Position numbers and translations under genes: made by a program. Below, one piece after another: positions 27,770 to 37,908 of a stretch of 64,000 nucleotides of DNA. The DNA is taken from NCBI RefSeq assembly GCF_027532945.1, contig NZ_JAPZTZ010000018.1, positions 17,389 through 81,388 of the forward strand. Direction: 5' to 3'. Source of the DNA: Phreatobacter sp. (GTDB taxonomy: Bacteria; Pseudomonadota; Alphaproteobacteria; Rhizobiales; Phreatobacteraceae). Every line of letters starts with the position of its first letter. The first letter of the stretch is position 1. A model generated the notes under the pieces. It searched no databases. It saw only the letters and a program-made list of their open reading frames with translations, and was not told the DNA's origin.

Positions 27770-28357
27770 TCAGAGCACCCCCTTGGTCGAGGGAATCTCG
27801 TCGGCGCGGCGCGGATCGATGGCAAAGGCCGCCCTCAGCGCGCGGGCCAGGCCCTTGAAGCAGCTCTCGGCGACATGGTGGGCATTGTCGCCGTAGAGCG
27901 TCTCGACATGCAGGGTGATGCCGGCATTCATGGCGAAAGCCTGGAAGAACTCACGCACCAGCTCGGTGTCGAAGGTGCCGATCTTGTGCCGGTCGAACGT
28001 GGTGCGGAAGACGAGGAAGGGCCGGCCCGACACGTCGATGCAGACGCGCGTCAGCGTGCCGTCCATCGGAAGGTGCACGTCGGCATAGCGGGTGATGCCC
28101 TTCATGTCGCCGAGCGCCTGGCGCACGGCCTGGCCGAGAGCGATGCCGACATCCTCCACCGTGTGGTGGTCGTCGATATGCAGGTCGCCCTTGGCCTTCA
28201 CCGTCAGGTCGATCATGCCATGACGGGCGATCTGGTCGAGCATATGGTCGAAGAAGCCGACCCCGGTCGCGACATCGGCGCGGCCCTTGCCGTCGAGGTC
28301 GACGGCGACCGTGATATCGGTTTCCCTGGTGGTGCGGGTGATCTGGCCCTTGCGCAT
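27770..28357 (-). CDS. hisB: imidazoleglycerol-phosphate dehydratase
   Basis: 195-aa monofunctional HisB (no phosphatase domain, as usual in alphaproteobacteria), dehydrating IGP to imidazole acetol phosphate. Mn-binding histidine clusters are [12 protein letters not shown] and [32 protein letters not shown] is canonical. It is the first gene of the his run, divergent from hslV across a 132-base intergenic region. Confidence 0.97.
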   Translation of the reverse strand: MRKGQITRTTRETDITVAVDLDGKGRADVATGVGFFDHMLDQIARHGMIDLTVKAKGDLHIDDHHTVEDVGIALGQAVRQALGDMKGITRYADVHLPMDGTLTRVCIDVSGRPFLVFRTTFDRHKIGTFDTELVREFFQAFAMNAGITLHVETLYGDNAHHVAESCFKGLARALRAAFAIDPRRADEIPSTKGVL

Positions 28358-28489
28358 GGCACTCTCCGGCGAAGGGCGGTCTTCTATCAGTCGGCCACGG
28401 GTTTTGGAAAGGCGAAGCGCGCGGCGTGGTTGGCGGCATGCTTGCGTCCTGCACGCCGGCGCTTACATGTCGGGCTTTCCGGAGGTTCC

Positions 28490-29044
28490 ATGTCCCCTCA
28501 GAACGACGCCTTTCCCGGCTGGCATGCCACGACCATTTGCTCCGTCCGCAAGAATGGCAAGGTGGTGATCGGCGGCGACGGGCAGGTCAGCCTCGGCCAG
28601 ACCGTCATCAAGGCCAATGCCCGCAAGGTCCGCCGCCTCGGCCGCGGTGACGTCATCGCCGGTTTCGCCGGCGCCACCGCCGACGCCTTCACGCTGTTCG
28701 AGCGGCTCGAGGCGAAGCTCGAGCAGTTTCCCGGCCAGCTCACCCGTGCCGCGGTGGAGCTTGCCAAGGACTGGCGCACCGACCGCTACCTGCGCCGGCT
28801 CGAGGCCATGATGATCGTCGCCGACAAGGACGTCTCGCTGATCCTCACCGGCACCGGCGACGTGCTGGAGCCGGAGAAGGGCATCGCCGCCATCGGTTCG
28901 GGCGGCAACTACGCGCTCGCCGCGGCCAAGGCGCTGGCAGACACCGACCAGGACGCCGAGGCCATCGTGCGCAAGGCCATGGGAATTGCCGCGGAGATCT
29001 GCGTCTACACCAACGGCAATCTGGTCATCGAGAGCATCGGCTGA
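28490..29044 (+). CDS. hslV: ATP-dependent protease subunit HslV (ClpQ)
   Basis: 184-aa threonine peptidase of the HslUV protease. The catalytic Thr is at the start of [21 protein letters not shown], preceded by a short N-terminal extension ([13 protein letters not shown]) that must be removed, as in other alphaproteobacterial HslV. An SD sequence GGAGG lies four bases before the ATG at 28490. HslU is encoded two genes downstream. The complex degrades misfolded and regulatory proteins in the cytoplasm. Confidence 0.97.
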   Translation: MSPQNDAFPGWHATTICSVRKNGKVVIGGDGQVSLGQTVIKANARKVRRLGRGDVIAGFAGATADAFTLFERLEAKLEQFPGQLTRAAVELAKDWRTDRYLRRLEAMMIVADKDVSLILTGTGDVLEPEKGIAAIGSGGNYALAAAKALADTDQDAEAIVRKAMGIAAEICVYTNGNLVIESIG

Positions 29045-29130
29045 CGGTGAGCGGTCGCGGTGCGCGACGCGCCCCAATTCGGCCGCTTCCTCTTCATGAC
29101 TTGCGACGCACCGGCGGCTAAAGTCGCGCC

Positions 29131-29787
29131 ATGACCATGACATCCAGCCCCTTCCAGCCGATCTCCCCCGTCACCGGTGCCGTCTATCGCGGCGGCGGCG
29201 GTGGCGATGGCGGCAGCCGCTGGGGCCTCGCCCTCTGGCAGGCCCTGCCCATCCTCCTCCTGCTGCTCGCCATCCAGGCCGGCGCGCTCTACGCCATGGG
29301 CCGGGTGCCGATCTGCGCCTGCGGCACGGTGAAGCTGTGGCATGGCATCGTGAACAGCGCGGAGAACTCGCAGCACCTCACCGACTGGTACACGCTGAGC
29401 CACGTCCTCCACGGCTTCATCTTCTATTTCGTCGCCTGGATCGTGATGCCGCGCTCCTCGATCTGGACACGGCTGGTCTTCGCCGTGGTGCTGGAGGGCG
29501 CCTGGGAGATTGCCGAGAACACGCCGATGATCATCGAGCGCTATCGCTCCACGACGATGTCGCTCGGCTACACCGGCGATTCCATCGTCAATTCCATCGG
29601 CGACACGCTGGCCATGGTGGTCGGCTTCCTCCTGGCGGCGGTCCTGCCGGCCTGGGCGACGCTCGGTATCGCCATCGCCGTCGAGGTCGGCCTTGCCGCG
29701 CTCATCCGCGACAACCTCACCCTCAACATCATCATGCTGGTCCACCCGATCGACGCGATCAGGGTCTGGCAGCAGGCCGGCGGCTGA
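29131..29787 (+). CDS. DUF2585 membrane protein
   Basis: 218-aa inner-membrane protein with about four to five hydrophobic segments. The [26 protein letters not shown] block followed by [10 protein letters not shown] and [18 protein letters not shown] identifies DUF2585 (UPF0314). Function is unknown. It lies between hslV and hslU, a conserved position in Rhizobiales, which hints at a membrane quality-control link but does not show it. Confidence 0.85.
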   Translation: MTMTSSPFQPISPVTGAVYRGGGGGDGGSRWGLALWQALPILLLLLAIQAGALYAMGRVPICACGTVKLWHGIVNSAENSQHLTDWYTLSHVLHGFIFYFVAWIVMPRSSIWTRLVFAVVLEGAWEIAENTPMIIERYRSTTMSLGYTGDSIVNSIGDTLAMVVGFLLAAVLPAWATLGIAIAVEVGLAALIRDNLTLNIIMLVHPIDAIRVWQQAGG

Positions 29788-29867
29788 CGCGTCGTCGCGG
29801 GGGTCCTTGAACGGCAAACCGCAATCGCCATCTACCGGCACTTCGTCCCTTGCCTCTCAGGGTCCCG

Positions 29868-31169
29868 ATGACCGACTTCTCTCCCCGCGAAATCGTCTCC
29901 GAACTCGATCGCCACATCATCGGCCAGAAGGACGCCAAGCGCGCCGTGGCCATCGCCCTGCGCAACCGCTGGCGCCGCCTCCAGCTCGACGAGAGCCTGC
30001 GCGAGGAGGTGCTGCCGAAGAACATCCTGATGATCGGCCCGACCGGCGTCGGCAAGACGGAGATCTCCCGCCGCCTTGCCAAGCTCGCCAACGCGCCCTT
30101 CCTGAAGGTCGAGGCGACCAAGTTCACCGAGGTCGGCTATGTCGGCCGCGACGTCGAGCAGATCATCCGCGACCTCGTCGAGGTCGGCATCGGCCTCGTG
30201 CGCGAGACCAAGCGCAAGGAGGTCCAGGCCAAGGCACATCTCGCCGCGGAGGAGCGCGTACTCGACGCCCTCGTCGGCAAGACCGCCTCGCCCGCCACCC
30301 GCGAGAGCTTCCGCAAGAAGCTGCGCGACGGCGACATGGACAACAAGGAGATCGACATCGAGGTAACGGCCAGCGCGCCCCAGGCCATGCCGATGATGGA
30401 CATTCCCGGCGGCCAGATCGGCATCGCCAACCTCAACGACATGCTCGGCAAGATGATGGGCGGGCGCACCAAGCAGCGCCGCACCACCGTCAAGGAGGCC
30501 TATGAGCCGCTGGTGCAGGAGGAGGCCGACAAGCTCGTCGACCAGGACAATCTCGTCCAGGAAGCCATCCGCCTCGTCGAGAACAATGGCATCGTCTTCC
30601 TCGACGAGATCGACAAGATCTGCGCCCGCGAGGGCGCGCGCGGCGGCGAGGTCTCCCGCGAGGGCGTGCAGCGCGACCTGCTGCCGCTGATCGAGGGAAC
30701 GACGGTGGCCACCAAGCACGGCCCGGTGAAGTCCGACCACGTGCTTTTCATCGCCTCCGGCGCCTTCCACGTGGCCAAGCCCTCTGACCTCCTGCCCGAG
30801 CTGCAGGGCCGCCTGCCCATCCGCGTCGAGCTCAAACCCCTCACCCGCGAGGACTTCCGCTCCATCCTCACCGAGACCGAGGCGAGCCTGACCCGCCAGT
30901 CCATCGCCATGATGAAGACCGAAGGGGTCGACCTTGTCCTCACCGGGGACGCCATCGACGCTATTGCCGACCTCGCGGTGGAGGTGAACGCCTCCGTCGA
31001 GAACATTGGCGCGCGGCGGCTGCAGACCATCATCGAGCGCGTGCTGGACGATATCTCCTTCACCGCGCCCGACCGGGGCGGCGAGACGGTGACCATCGAC
31101 GGCGCCTATGTGCGCAACACCGTCGGCGACCTCGCCCGCAACGCCGACCTCAGCCGGTTCATTCTCTGA
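29868..31169 (+). CDS. hslU: ATP-dependent protease ATPase subunit HslU (ClpY)
   Basis: 433-aa AAA+ unfoldase from the ATG at 29868 ([27 protein letters not shown]). Walker [11 protein letters not shown], the I-domain insertion with a Gly/Met-rich loop (around [12 protein letters not shown]), Walker [11 protein letters not shown] and the C-terminal LSRFIL tail that inserts into HslV are all present. It unfolds substrates for HslV. Confidence 0.97.
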   Translation: MTDFSPREIVSELDRHIIGQKDAKRAVAIALRNRWRRLQLDESLREEVLPKNILMIGPTGVGKTEISRRLAKLANAPFLKVEATKFTEVGYVGRDVEQIIRDLVEVGIGLVRETKRKEVQAKAHLAAEERVLDALVGKTASPATRESFRKKLRDGDMDNKEIDIEVTASAPQAMPMMDIPGGQIGIANLNDMLGKMMGGRTKQRRTTVKEAYEPLVQEEADKLVDQDNLVQEAIRLVENNGIVFLDEIDKICAREGARGGEVSREGVQRDLLPLIEGTTVATKHGPVKSDHVLFIASGAFHVAKPSDLLPELQGRLPIRVELKPLTREDFRSILTETEASLTRQSIAMMKTEGVDLVLTGDAIDAIADLAVEVNASVENIGARRLQTIIERVLDDISFTAPDRGGETVTIDGAYVRNTVGDLARNADLSRFIL

Positions 31170-31186
31170 CGGCCTGAAACGCGAAA

Positions 31187-31212
31187 CGCCGCCGCCCCAT
31201 GGGGCGACGGCG
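31187..31212. terminator. hairpin between hslU and the luxR-type gene
   Basis: Near-perfect 12-bp inverted repeat (CGCCGCCGCCCC / GGGGCGACGGCG, one mismatch) around AT, between two convergent genes. On the minus strand it is followed by TTTCGCGTTT, so it fits best as the terminator of the LuxR-type gene and may also stop hslU transcripts. Confidence 0.6.
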
Positions 31213-31238
31213 CTTCACCGAGTGATGGAACGCTGGCG

Positions 31239-31892
31239 TCAGCGTGCGGCGTGGGTCGCCTGCGACAGGTGGCCGGCGCCGTTCGAGGCCCGGACCGGCA
31301 TGCGTGCGCCGGCCTCGTGGGCGGTGATGAAGGTGGCGATCGCCTGGGTGCGACGCTCGACGCCGAGCTTCCTCAGGATCGACGAGACATGCGATTTCAC
31401 CGTGCCCTCGGAGATGCCGAGGTCATAGGCGATCTGCTTGTTGAGGCGGCCGCGGCTCATCAGGTCCAGCACCTTGAACTGCTGGCCGGACAGGGCGTCG
31501 AGCTTGCGCGAGGAGGACAGGTCCCCCTCCGGATCGGCGGTGGTGATGACCGGCCACCAGGAGCGGCCGGCGGCGACCGCCGCGAGCGCGGCGCGCAGGT
31601 GATCCGCCGGCAGGTCCAGCGGCAGGGCGCCGACGGCGCCGCGGCTGCGGGCCTCCTGCACCGGTCGGCGGTCGGCATGGTCGATCAGCACCGCGACGCG
31701 GGCGTCCGGAGACAGGTCGAGGCCGTCAAGGTCGGAGAGCGCGGCGATGACGAGCCCGGCCTTGCCGGGATCGGTGGCGAGAGCGCCCGGGAGGGCGGCG
31801 CGCACCAGCGCTTCGATCGTCTCGGCGACGATCGGGAACGGGTGGCGGACGGAGAAGGTGAGCGTGTCGCGGACGGCGGTCTGGTCAGTCAT
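31239..31892 (-). CDS. LuxR-family response-regulator-like protein
   Basis: 217 aa from the ATG at 31892, with GGAGG eight bases upstream; an earlier TTG is less likely. The C-terminal third is a clear LuxR/NarL helix-turn-helix (LSGQQFKVLDLMSRGRLNKQIAYDLGISEGTVKSHVSSILRKLGV). The N-terminal half looks like a degenerate receiver (VAVLIDHADRRPVQEARSRGAVGALPLDL) without an obvious phosphoacceptor cluster. It may be phosphorylation-independent. Targets are unknown. It is divergent from the ScfR-type regulator. Confidence 0.85.
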   Translation of the reverse strand: MTDQTAVRDTLTFSVRHPFPIVAETIEALVRAALPGALATDPGKAGLVIAALSDLDGLDLSPDARVAVLIDHADRRPVQEARSRGAVGALPLDLPADHLRAALAAVAAGRSWWPVITTADPEGDLSSSRKLDALSGQQFKVLDLMSRGRLNKQIAYDLGISEGTVKSHVSSILRKLGVERRTQAIATFITAHEAGARMPVRASNGAGHLSQATHAAR

Positions 31893-31979
31893 GGCCGTTT
31901 CCTCCAAAGAGCCAGTGAGCGCGTCGATTGATCGATCTTGCTTGGTGCAGACGCTAGCACCGCGCGACCATCCGTCAAA

Positions 31980-32020
31980 TTGCGAAATGTCATGCTGCGA
32001 AATTGCAAAATTTTTGCACT
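31980..32020. promoter_or_regulatory. operator cluster between divergent regulators
   Basis: AT-rich stretch in an otherwise GC-rich gap with repeated TTGCRAAA half-sites: TTGCGAAA (31980), CTGCGAAA (31995), ATTGCAAA (32002) and an inverted TTTGCA (32013). Positions 32004-32018 form a perfect palindrome, TGCAAAA-T-TTTTGCA. ScfR-type regulators such as PccR and RamB bind TTTGCAAA-like sites, so autoregulation by the gene at 32088 is the simplest reading. Confidence 0.65.
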
Positions 32021-32087
32021 TCCTCCTTATGACCGAGGCGGTTTAGGCTAGGACGAAAGTCGAGCCTCCGCCGGTCGGGAGAACCCC

Positions 32088-33515
32088 ATGTCACGCAAGG
32101 TTTTCGTCGGGCCCTCGCTGCGCCGCCTGCGCGAGGAGACGCGCCTGACCCAGACGGCTTTCGCCCAGCGCCTCGGCCTCTCCGTCTCCTATCTCAACCA
32201 GATCGAGAACAACCAGCGGCCGGTCACCGCCGGCGTGCTCGTCGCGCTTGGCCAGACCTTCGGCGTCGATCTGGCCACCTTCGCCACCGACGATACCGAC
32301 CGCCTCGTCACCGATTTGCGTGAAGCCTCGGCCGATCCGCTCCTCACCGATACGGCCCCGAGCCTTCAGGAATTGAAGCGTGTCGCCTCCGACAGCCCGG
32401 CCTTTGCCCGCGCTTTCCTGCGCCTGCACCAGACCGCGCGCCGCTTCGGCGAGCGCCTGCAGGCGGCCGGCGACACGCCGATCCTGCCGCCCTCGGGCGA
32501 GGAGACCGCCGGCGCCCTGCTGCCCTACGAGGAGGTGCGCGACTATTTCCACTACGTCGACAACTATGTCGACGACCTCGACCGCGCCGCCGAGGACCTC
32601 GCCGAGCGCCTCGGCCTTGCCGCCGCCAGCGACCGGTTGCAGGTGCTCGCCGGCTATCTCGCCGCCCGCCACGGCCTCAATGTCGACGCCAATGCCAATC
32701 TCGGCGACGACGTGCTGGAGCGCTACGAGGCCGGCCCGAACGTCATTGCCCTCGACGGCGCGCTCGATTCCTCCACCCGCGCCTTCCTGCTCGCCAACCG
32801 CATCGCCCGGCTGGAACAGCCCGACACGCTCGCCACCATCGTCTCCGGCGCCGGCTTCCGCTCGCGGGCCGCGGGCGACATCGCCCGCGTGGCGCTGGCC
32901 AATTATTTCGCCGGCGCGCTGCTCCTGCCCTATCGCCGCTTCCTCGCCGCCGCCAAGGACACCCGCCACGACCTCGACCGGCTCGGCCGCATCTTCGGGG
33001 CGAGCCTCGAGCAGGTCTGCCACCGCCTGTCGACGCTTCAGCGGCCCGGCCAGCGCGGCATCCCCTTCTACTTCGTCAAGGTCGATCGCGCCGGCAATGT
33101 CATCAAGCGCCATTCGGCGACGCGCTTCCAGTTCGCCCGCTTCGGCGGCGCCTGCCCGCTCTGGAACGTTCACGAGGCCTTTGAACAGGCCGGCCGCACC
33201 TTCGTGCAGGTCGCCGAGATGCCCGACGGCATCCGCTATCTCTCGCTCGCCCGCGCCGTCACCAAGGGCTCTGCCCACTGGCGCGCGCCGGTCCGCCGCT
33301 ACGCCTTCGGGCTGGGGTGCGAGATCTCCTATGCCGGCGAGATCGTCTATTCCGAGGGTATCGACCTCAAGGCCGACGCCCATGTGGCGAAGATCGGCGT
33401 GTCCTGCCGCATCTGCGAGCGGGCCAATTGCCACCAGCGCGCCGTGCCGCCCATCGACCGCGAGATCCGGGTGCCGGGCGATCGGCGCAAGGTGGTGCCC
33501 TTCGATCTGAGCTGA
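32088..33515 (+). CDS. ScfR-type (short-chain fatty acyl) XRE regulator
   Basis: 475-aa regulator. An N-terminal XRE helix-turn-helix (LRRLREETRLTQTAFAQRLGLSVSYLNQIENNQRP) is followed by an IrrE/ImmA-like central region and a C-terminal DUF2083 domain with several cysteines (IGVSCRICERANCHQRAVPP). This architecture is that of the RamB/MccR/PccR group, which sense acyl-CoAs of propionate or acetate metabolism. The immediate neighbours give no target. An operator cluster lies 70-110 bases upstream, pointing to autoregulation. The specific effector is not known. Confidence 0.9.
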   Translation: MSRKVFVGPSLRRLREETRLTQTAFAQRLGLSVSYLNQIENNQRPVTAGVLVALGQTFGVDLATFATDDTDRLVTDLREASADPLLTDTAPSLQELKRVASDSPAFARAFLRLHQTARRFGERLQAAGDTPILPPSGEETAGALLPYEEVRDYFHYVDNYVDDLDRAAEDLAERLGLAAASDRLQVLAGYLAARHGLNVDANANLGDDVLERYEAGPNVIALDGALDSSTRAFLLANRIARLEQPDTLATIVSGAGFRSRAAGDIARVALANYFAGALLLPYRRFLAAAKDTRHDLDRLGRIFGASLEQVCHRLSTLQRPGQRGIPFYFVKVDRAGNVIKRHSATRFQFARFGGACPLWNVHEAFEQAGRTFVQVAEMPDGIRYLSLARAVTKGSAHWRAPVRRYAFGLGCEISYAGEIVYSEGIDLKADAHVAKIGVSCRICERANCHQRAVPPIDREIRVPGDRRKVVPFDLS

Positions 33516-33528
33516 GGGAAGGCGGTCC

Positions 33529-35040
33529 TCACCGCCGCGTCAGGGTCCGTTCCACCGCGTCCTTCCAGCGTGCCAGCTTCACCCGCCGTGTCTCGCCATC
33601 CATGGCCGGCGTGAACCGCCGCTCCAGCGCCCAGCTCTTGGCAAAAACCTCCGGCTCCGGGCAGACGCCCTGCGACAGGCCCGCAAGATAGGCCGCGCCC
33701 AGCGCCGTTGTCTCCAGCACCTTCGGCCGGTCGACCGGCGCATCGAGGATGTCGGCGAGGCGCTGCATGGTCCAGTCGGAGGCAACCATGCCGCCATCGA
33801 CGCGCAGCACCGTGCCGGCGCCTCCCGCTCCCGGCCAGTCGGCCATCATCGCGCCGAGCAGGTCAGCGGTCTGGAAGCAGACGCTTTCCAGCGCGGCGCG
33901 CGCCATCTCCTTCGGCCCCGTGCCGCGGGTGAGCCCGAAGATGGCGCCGCGGCAATCGGCGTCCCAATAGGGCGCACCGAGACCGACGAAGGCCGGCACG
34001 AGAATGACCTCCTGGTTCGGATCCGAGGCGGCGGCGAGCGCGCCGGTCTCACCTGCCAGCTTGACGATGCCGAGCCCGTCGCGGAGCCACTGCACTGCCG
34101 CGCCCGCCACGAAGATCGAGCCCTCGAGCGCATAGGTCCGTTTGCCTCCGAGCTGGTAGGCGATGGTGGTGAGCAGCTTGTTGCGCGAGGCAACGGCCTC
34201 GCTGCCGGTATTGAGCAGGGCGAAGCACCCCGTTCCATAGGTCGATTTCATCATGCCCGGCTGGAAGCAGGCCTGGCCCACGGTTGCCGCCTGCTGGTCG
34301 CCGGCCATGCCGCCGATGGCAATGGCCCCGCCGAAGATCTCCGGGGCGGTCGTGCCAAAGGCGCAGGCGCTGTCGCGCACCTCCGGCAGGATCGCCATGG
34401 GCACGCGGAGCAGCCGGCAAAGCTCCGCGTCCCACACGCCGCGATGGATGTCGAACAGCATGGTGCGCGAGGCATTGGTGGCATCCGTCGCATGGACCTT
34501 GCCGCCCGTCAGCCGCCACAGCAGGAAGGCGTCGATCGTGCCGAAGGCGAGTTCCCCCCCTTCGGCGCGAGCGCGGGCGCCGGGCACCTCATCGAGGATC
34601 CAGGCGAGCTTGGTCCCGGAGAAATAGGGATCGATGACCAGGCCCGTGCGGGCCTGGACCAGGGCCTCGTGGCCCTCCTCGCGCAGGCGGGCGCAGGTGG
34701 CCGAGGTCCGCCGGTCTTGCCAGACGATCGCCCGGTGGATCGGCTTTCCGGTGGCGCGCTCCCAGACGACGACCGTCTCGCGCTGGTTGGTGATGCCAAT
34801 GCCCGCGACCTCTGCGGCCCCACGGCCCGCCTTGGCCAGCGCCTCGCGCACGGTCGCGACCACGCCGGACCAGATGTCCTCGGGGTCGTGCTCCACCCAG
34901 CCAGAGGCGGGAAAGTGCTGCGGGAACTCCTGCTGCGCCACCGCCAGCACGGTCATGTCCGGCGAGAAGACGATGGCGCGGGACGAGGTCGTGCCCTGGT
35001 CGATCGCCACGATCACCGTCTTGTGTCCAGTCCCGGCCAT
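33529..35040 (-). CDS. glpK: glycerol kinase
   Basis: 503-aa FGGY kinase from the ATG at 35040 ([25 protein letters not shown]), making sn-glycerol 3-phosphate from glycerol. [14 protein letters not shown], the central [13 protein letters not shown] and [17 protein letters not shown] are canonical. It is divergent from glpD with a 129-base shared regulatory region. Together they convert glycerol to dihydroxyacetone phosphate. No glycerol transporter gene is adjacent. Confidence 0.97.
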   Translation of the reverse strand: MAGTGHKTVIVAIDQGTTSSRAIVFSPDMTVLAVAQQEFPQHFPASGWVEHDPEDIWSGVVATVREALAKAGRGAAEVAGIGITNQRETVVVWERATGKPIHRAIVWQDRRTSATCARLREEGHEALVQARTGLVIDPYFSGTKLAWILDEVPGARARAEGGELAFGTIDAFLLWRLTGGKVHATDATNASRTMLFDIHRGVWDAELCRLLRVPMAILPEVRDSACAFGTTAPEIFGGAIAIGGMAGDQQAATVGQACFQPGMMKSTYGTGCFALLNTGSEAVASRNKLLTTIAYQLGGKRTYALEGSIFVAGAAVQWLRDGLGIVKLAGETGALAAASDPNQEVILVPAFVGLGAPYWDADCRGAIFGLTRGTGPKEMARAALESVCFQTADLLGAMMADWPGAGGAGTVLRVDGGMVASDWTMQRLADILDAPVDRPKVLETTALGAAYLAGLSQGVCPEPEVFAKSWALERRFTPAMDGETRRVKLARWKDAVERTLTRR

Positions 35041-35169
35041 GCGCGTTATCCCCATGCAATGCGCGGCGGCGGCGCCGCTCTTTGCCCCCATCATGGCATC
35101 GCCCGCCCTTGCGGCGGAAGGCAAAAGGCGTCAGACGGGGGCCTTGACGCGGAGCGCGCGGGGAAGGGC

Positions 35170-36669
35170 ATGACGGAGCGGGAATTCGACCTCTTTGTGG
35201 TCGGCGGCGGCATCAATGGCGCGGGTATCGCGCGCGATGCGGCGGGGCGCGGCGCCTCTGTCATGCTCGTCGAGCAGGACGACCTCGCCAGCGCCACGTC
35301 GTCCTGGTCGACCAAGCTCATCCATGGCGGCCTGCGCTATCTCGAGCATTACGAGTTCCGCCTCGTGCGCGAGGCGCTGATCGAGCGTGAGGTGCTCTGG
35401 GGCATTGCGCCCCACATCATCCGCCCGCTGCGTTTCGTCCTGCCGCACCATGAGGGCCTGCGTCCCGCCTGGATGCTCCGCCTCGGCCTCTTCCTCTATG
35501 ACCATCTCGGCGGCCGCAAGCGCCTCTGGCCGACCAAGACCCTCGACCTCACCACCGACGTGACGGGCCAGCCTCTGAAAGCCGGCTACGGAAAAGCCTT
35601 CGAATATTCGGACTGCCGCGTCGACGATGCCCGCCTCGTGGTGCTGAACGCCCGTGATGCTGCCGCGCGCGGCGCCTTGATCCGCACCCGCACCCGCGCC
35701 GTCGCCGCCGAGCGGGACGGGGCTCGCTGGCGCGTCACCGTGGAGGACGTGCGCACCGGCGCGCGCGAAACCGTCCTGGCAAAGGCGCTGGTCAATGCCG
35801 CCGGTCCCTGGGTCGAGAGCTTCCTCACCGGTGCCGCGAAGACCAAACCGCCGGCCCGCGTGCGCCTCGTCCAGGGTTCGCACATCGTGGTCCGCAAGCT
35901 CTACGACCACGACCGCGCCTATATCTTCCAGAACGCCGACAACCGCATCATTTTCGCCATTCCCTATGAGCGCGAGTTCACGCTGATCGGCACGACCGAC
36001 CAGGACTACCAGGGCGATCCCGGCGCGGTGCGGATCACGCCGGCGGAGATCGACTATCTCTGCTCCGCCGCGAGCGAATATTTCCGCGCCCCCATCGCGC
36101 CGGCCGACGTCGTCTGGACCTATTCGGGCGTGCGCCCGCTCTATGACGACGGCGCCTCCGCCGCACAGGAGGCAACGCGCGACTACGTGCTGCACAAGGA
36201 TGGCGGCGGGGCAGAGCCGCCGCTGCTCTCGGTCTTCGGCGGCAAGATCACCACCTATCGCCGGCTCGCCATCAGCGCGCTGGCCGAGCTCACCCCGGAC
36301 CTTCCGGTGCTCGCGGGCAAGACAAGCTGGACCGCTACGGCACCACTTCCCGGAGGCGATTTCTCGCCGGAGGGACCGGTCTCGCTCGCCGAGAGCCTGT
36401 GGCGCAGCCACCCCTTCCTGACGCCGGACCTGGCGTCGCGGCTCGCCGCCTCCTATGGCACCCATGCCCGCCGCATCCTCGATGGCGCGACGACGATGGG
36501 CGATCTCGGCCGCGATTTCGGCGGTGGGCTGACCGAAGCTGAACTCTCCTGGCTGCGCCGCGAGGAATGGGCCGAGACGGCGGAGGACGTGCTCTGGCGC
36601 CGCTCCAAGCTCGGCCTGCACCTGACGGAGGCGGAGCGCGCCGCCGTCGCCGCCTATCTCGGCGCATGA
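35170..36669 (+). CDS. glpD: glycerol-3-phosphate dehydrogenase (aerobic, FAD)
   Basis: 499-aa membrane-associated flavoenzyme oxidising glycerol 3-phosphate to DHAP and feeding the quinone pool. The start is ATG at 35170 after GGGAAGGGC. The FAD dinucleotide motif is VVGGGINGAGIARDAAGRG; SSWSTKLIHGGLRYLEHYEF, IGTTDQDYQGD and VFGGKITTYRRLA are family hallmarks. It is divergent from glpK and overlaps the downstream flavoprotein gene by 4 bases. Confidence 0.97.
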   Translation: MTEREFDLFVVGGGINGAGIARDAAGRGASVMLVEQDDLASATSSWSTKLIHGGLRYLEHYEFRLVREALIEREVLWGIAPHIIRPLRFVLPHHEGLRPAWMLRLGLFLYDHLGGRKRLWPTKTLDLTTDVTGQPLKAGYGKAFEYSDCRVDDARLVVLNARDAAARGALIRTRTRAVAAERDGARWRVTVEDVRTGARETVLAKALVNAAGPWVESFLTGAAKTKPPARVRLVQGSHIVVRKLYDHDRAYIFQNADNRIIFAIPYEREFTLIGTTDQDYQGDPGAVRITPAEIDYLCSAASEYFRAPIAPADVVWTYSGVRPLYDDGASAAQEATRDYVLHKDGGGAEPPLLSVFGGKITTYRRLAISALAELTPDLPVLAGKTSWTATAPLPGGDFSPEGPVSLAESLWRSHPFLTPDLASRLAASYGTHARRILDGATTMGDLGRDFGGGLTEAELSWLRREEWAETAEDVLWRRSKLGLHLTEAERAAVAAYLGA

Positions 36670-37907
36670 CGGAGCGGCCGCGCGTCGTCATCGCCGGCGC
36701 CGGCCCCGCCGGCCTCTTCGCTGCCGGCCGTCTCGCAGAGGCGGGTGCCGAGGTCACGATCTATGACCGCATGGCCTCGCCCGCCCGCAAGTTCCTGCTT
36801 GCGGGTCGCGGCGGCCTCAATCTCACCCACAGCGAGCCGCGCGAGGCCTTCCTCTCCCGCTATCCCGACCTGCCGGCGCAGGTGCGCGCGGCCATCGACG
36901 CCTTCCCGCCATCGGCGCTCCGGGCCTTTGCGGCCGATCTGGGCCAGCCGACCTTCGTCGGCTCATCGGGCCGGGTCTTCCCCGAGGCCTTCAAGGCCTC
37001 GCCGCTGCTGCGCGCCTGGCTCACGCGCCTTGCCAGCCTCGGCGTGACGCTGCGCAGCCAGCATCGCTTCGTCGGCTTCGCCGATGACGGGCGCCTGATC
37101 TTCGAAGGGCCGGACGGCCCGGTCGCGCCGGCCCACGACGTCGCCCTGCTGGCGCTCGGCGGGGCAAGCTGGCCGCGCATGGGCTCGGACGGCGCCTGGA
37201 CCGGCATCCTGGCGGCACGGGGCATCCCCGTCCGGCCGCTCGTTGCCTCCAACACCGGCATCGACATCGCCTGGTCGGCCGGCTTCGCGGACCGTTTTGC
37301 CGGCACGCCGCTGAAGGCGATCACACTGTCGATCGGCGATACGCGTGTGCGCGGCGAGGCCATGGTCACCGCCACAGGGCTGGAGGGCGGCGCCATCTAT
37401 GCGCTGTCCGCGGCCCTTCGCGCGGCCGTCGCCGCGGGGAAGGCCAGCCTCACCGTCGATCTCAAGCCAGACCTCGCCGCGCCCGAACTCGCATCGCGGC
37501 TGGCCCGGGGCCGGTCCGGCGATTCCCTGTCCAACGTCCTGAAGAAGCAGGGCGGGCTAGCCCCCGTCGCCGCCGCCATCCTGCGCGAGGGCCGGGGCGG
37601 GCCGCTGTCGCGTGATCCCGCGACGCTTGCCGCCGCCATCAAGGGTCTTGCCCTGCCGGTGGCGGCCATGCGGCCGCTGGAACGGGCGATCTCCTCCGCC
37701 GGCGGCATGGATCGCGCCGTCATCGGCGAGACCTTCGAGATCGCCGGTCATCCCGGCCTTTTCGCCGCCGGGGAGATGCTGGACTGGGATGCGCCGACCG
37801 GCGGCTACCTGCTTCAGGCGACCTTCGCCACGGCCGCAGCCGCGGCGCGCGGCATGGCGGCCCGGCTTGGCCTGGCAATGGCGGAGGCGCCGCCGCCGGC
37901 CTGGTAG
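36666..37907 (+). CDS. HI0933/BaiN-family FAD-dependent flavoprotein
   Basis: 413-aa flavoprotein from the ATG at 36666, overlapping the glpD stop. FAD-binding GAGPAGLFAAGRLAEAG is near the N-terminus, then KFLLAGRGGLNLTHSE, ALGGASWPRMGSDGAW and C-terminal GLFAAGEMLDWDAPTGGYLLQATFATA, matching the HI0933-like group that includes BaiN. The physiological reaction is unknown in most members. Translational coupling to glpD suggests co-expression during glycerol use. Confidence 0.88.
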   Translation: MTERPRVVIAGAGPAGLFAAGRLAEAGAEVTIYDRMASPARKFLLAGRGGLNLTHSEPREAFLSRYPDLPAQVRAAIDAFPPSALRAFAADLGQPTFVGSSGRVFPEAFKASPLLRAWLTRLASLGVTLRSQHRFVGFADDGRLIFEGPDGPVAPAHDVALLALGGASWPRMGSDGAWTGILAARGIPVRPLVASNTGIDIAWSAGFADRFAGTPLKAITLSIGDTRVRGEAMVTATGLEGGAIYALSAALRAAVAAGKASLTVDLKPDLAAPELASRLARGRSGDSLSNVLKKQGGLAPVAAAILREGRGGPLSRDPATLAAAIKGLALPVAAMRPLERAISSAGGMDRAVIGETFEIAGHPGLFAAGEMLDWDAPTGGYLLQATFATAAAAARGMAARLGLAMAEAPPPAW

Positions 37908-37908
37908 G

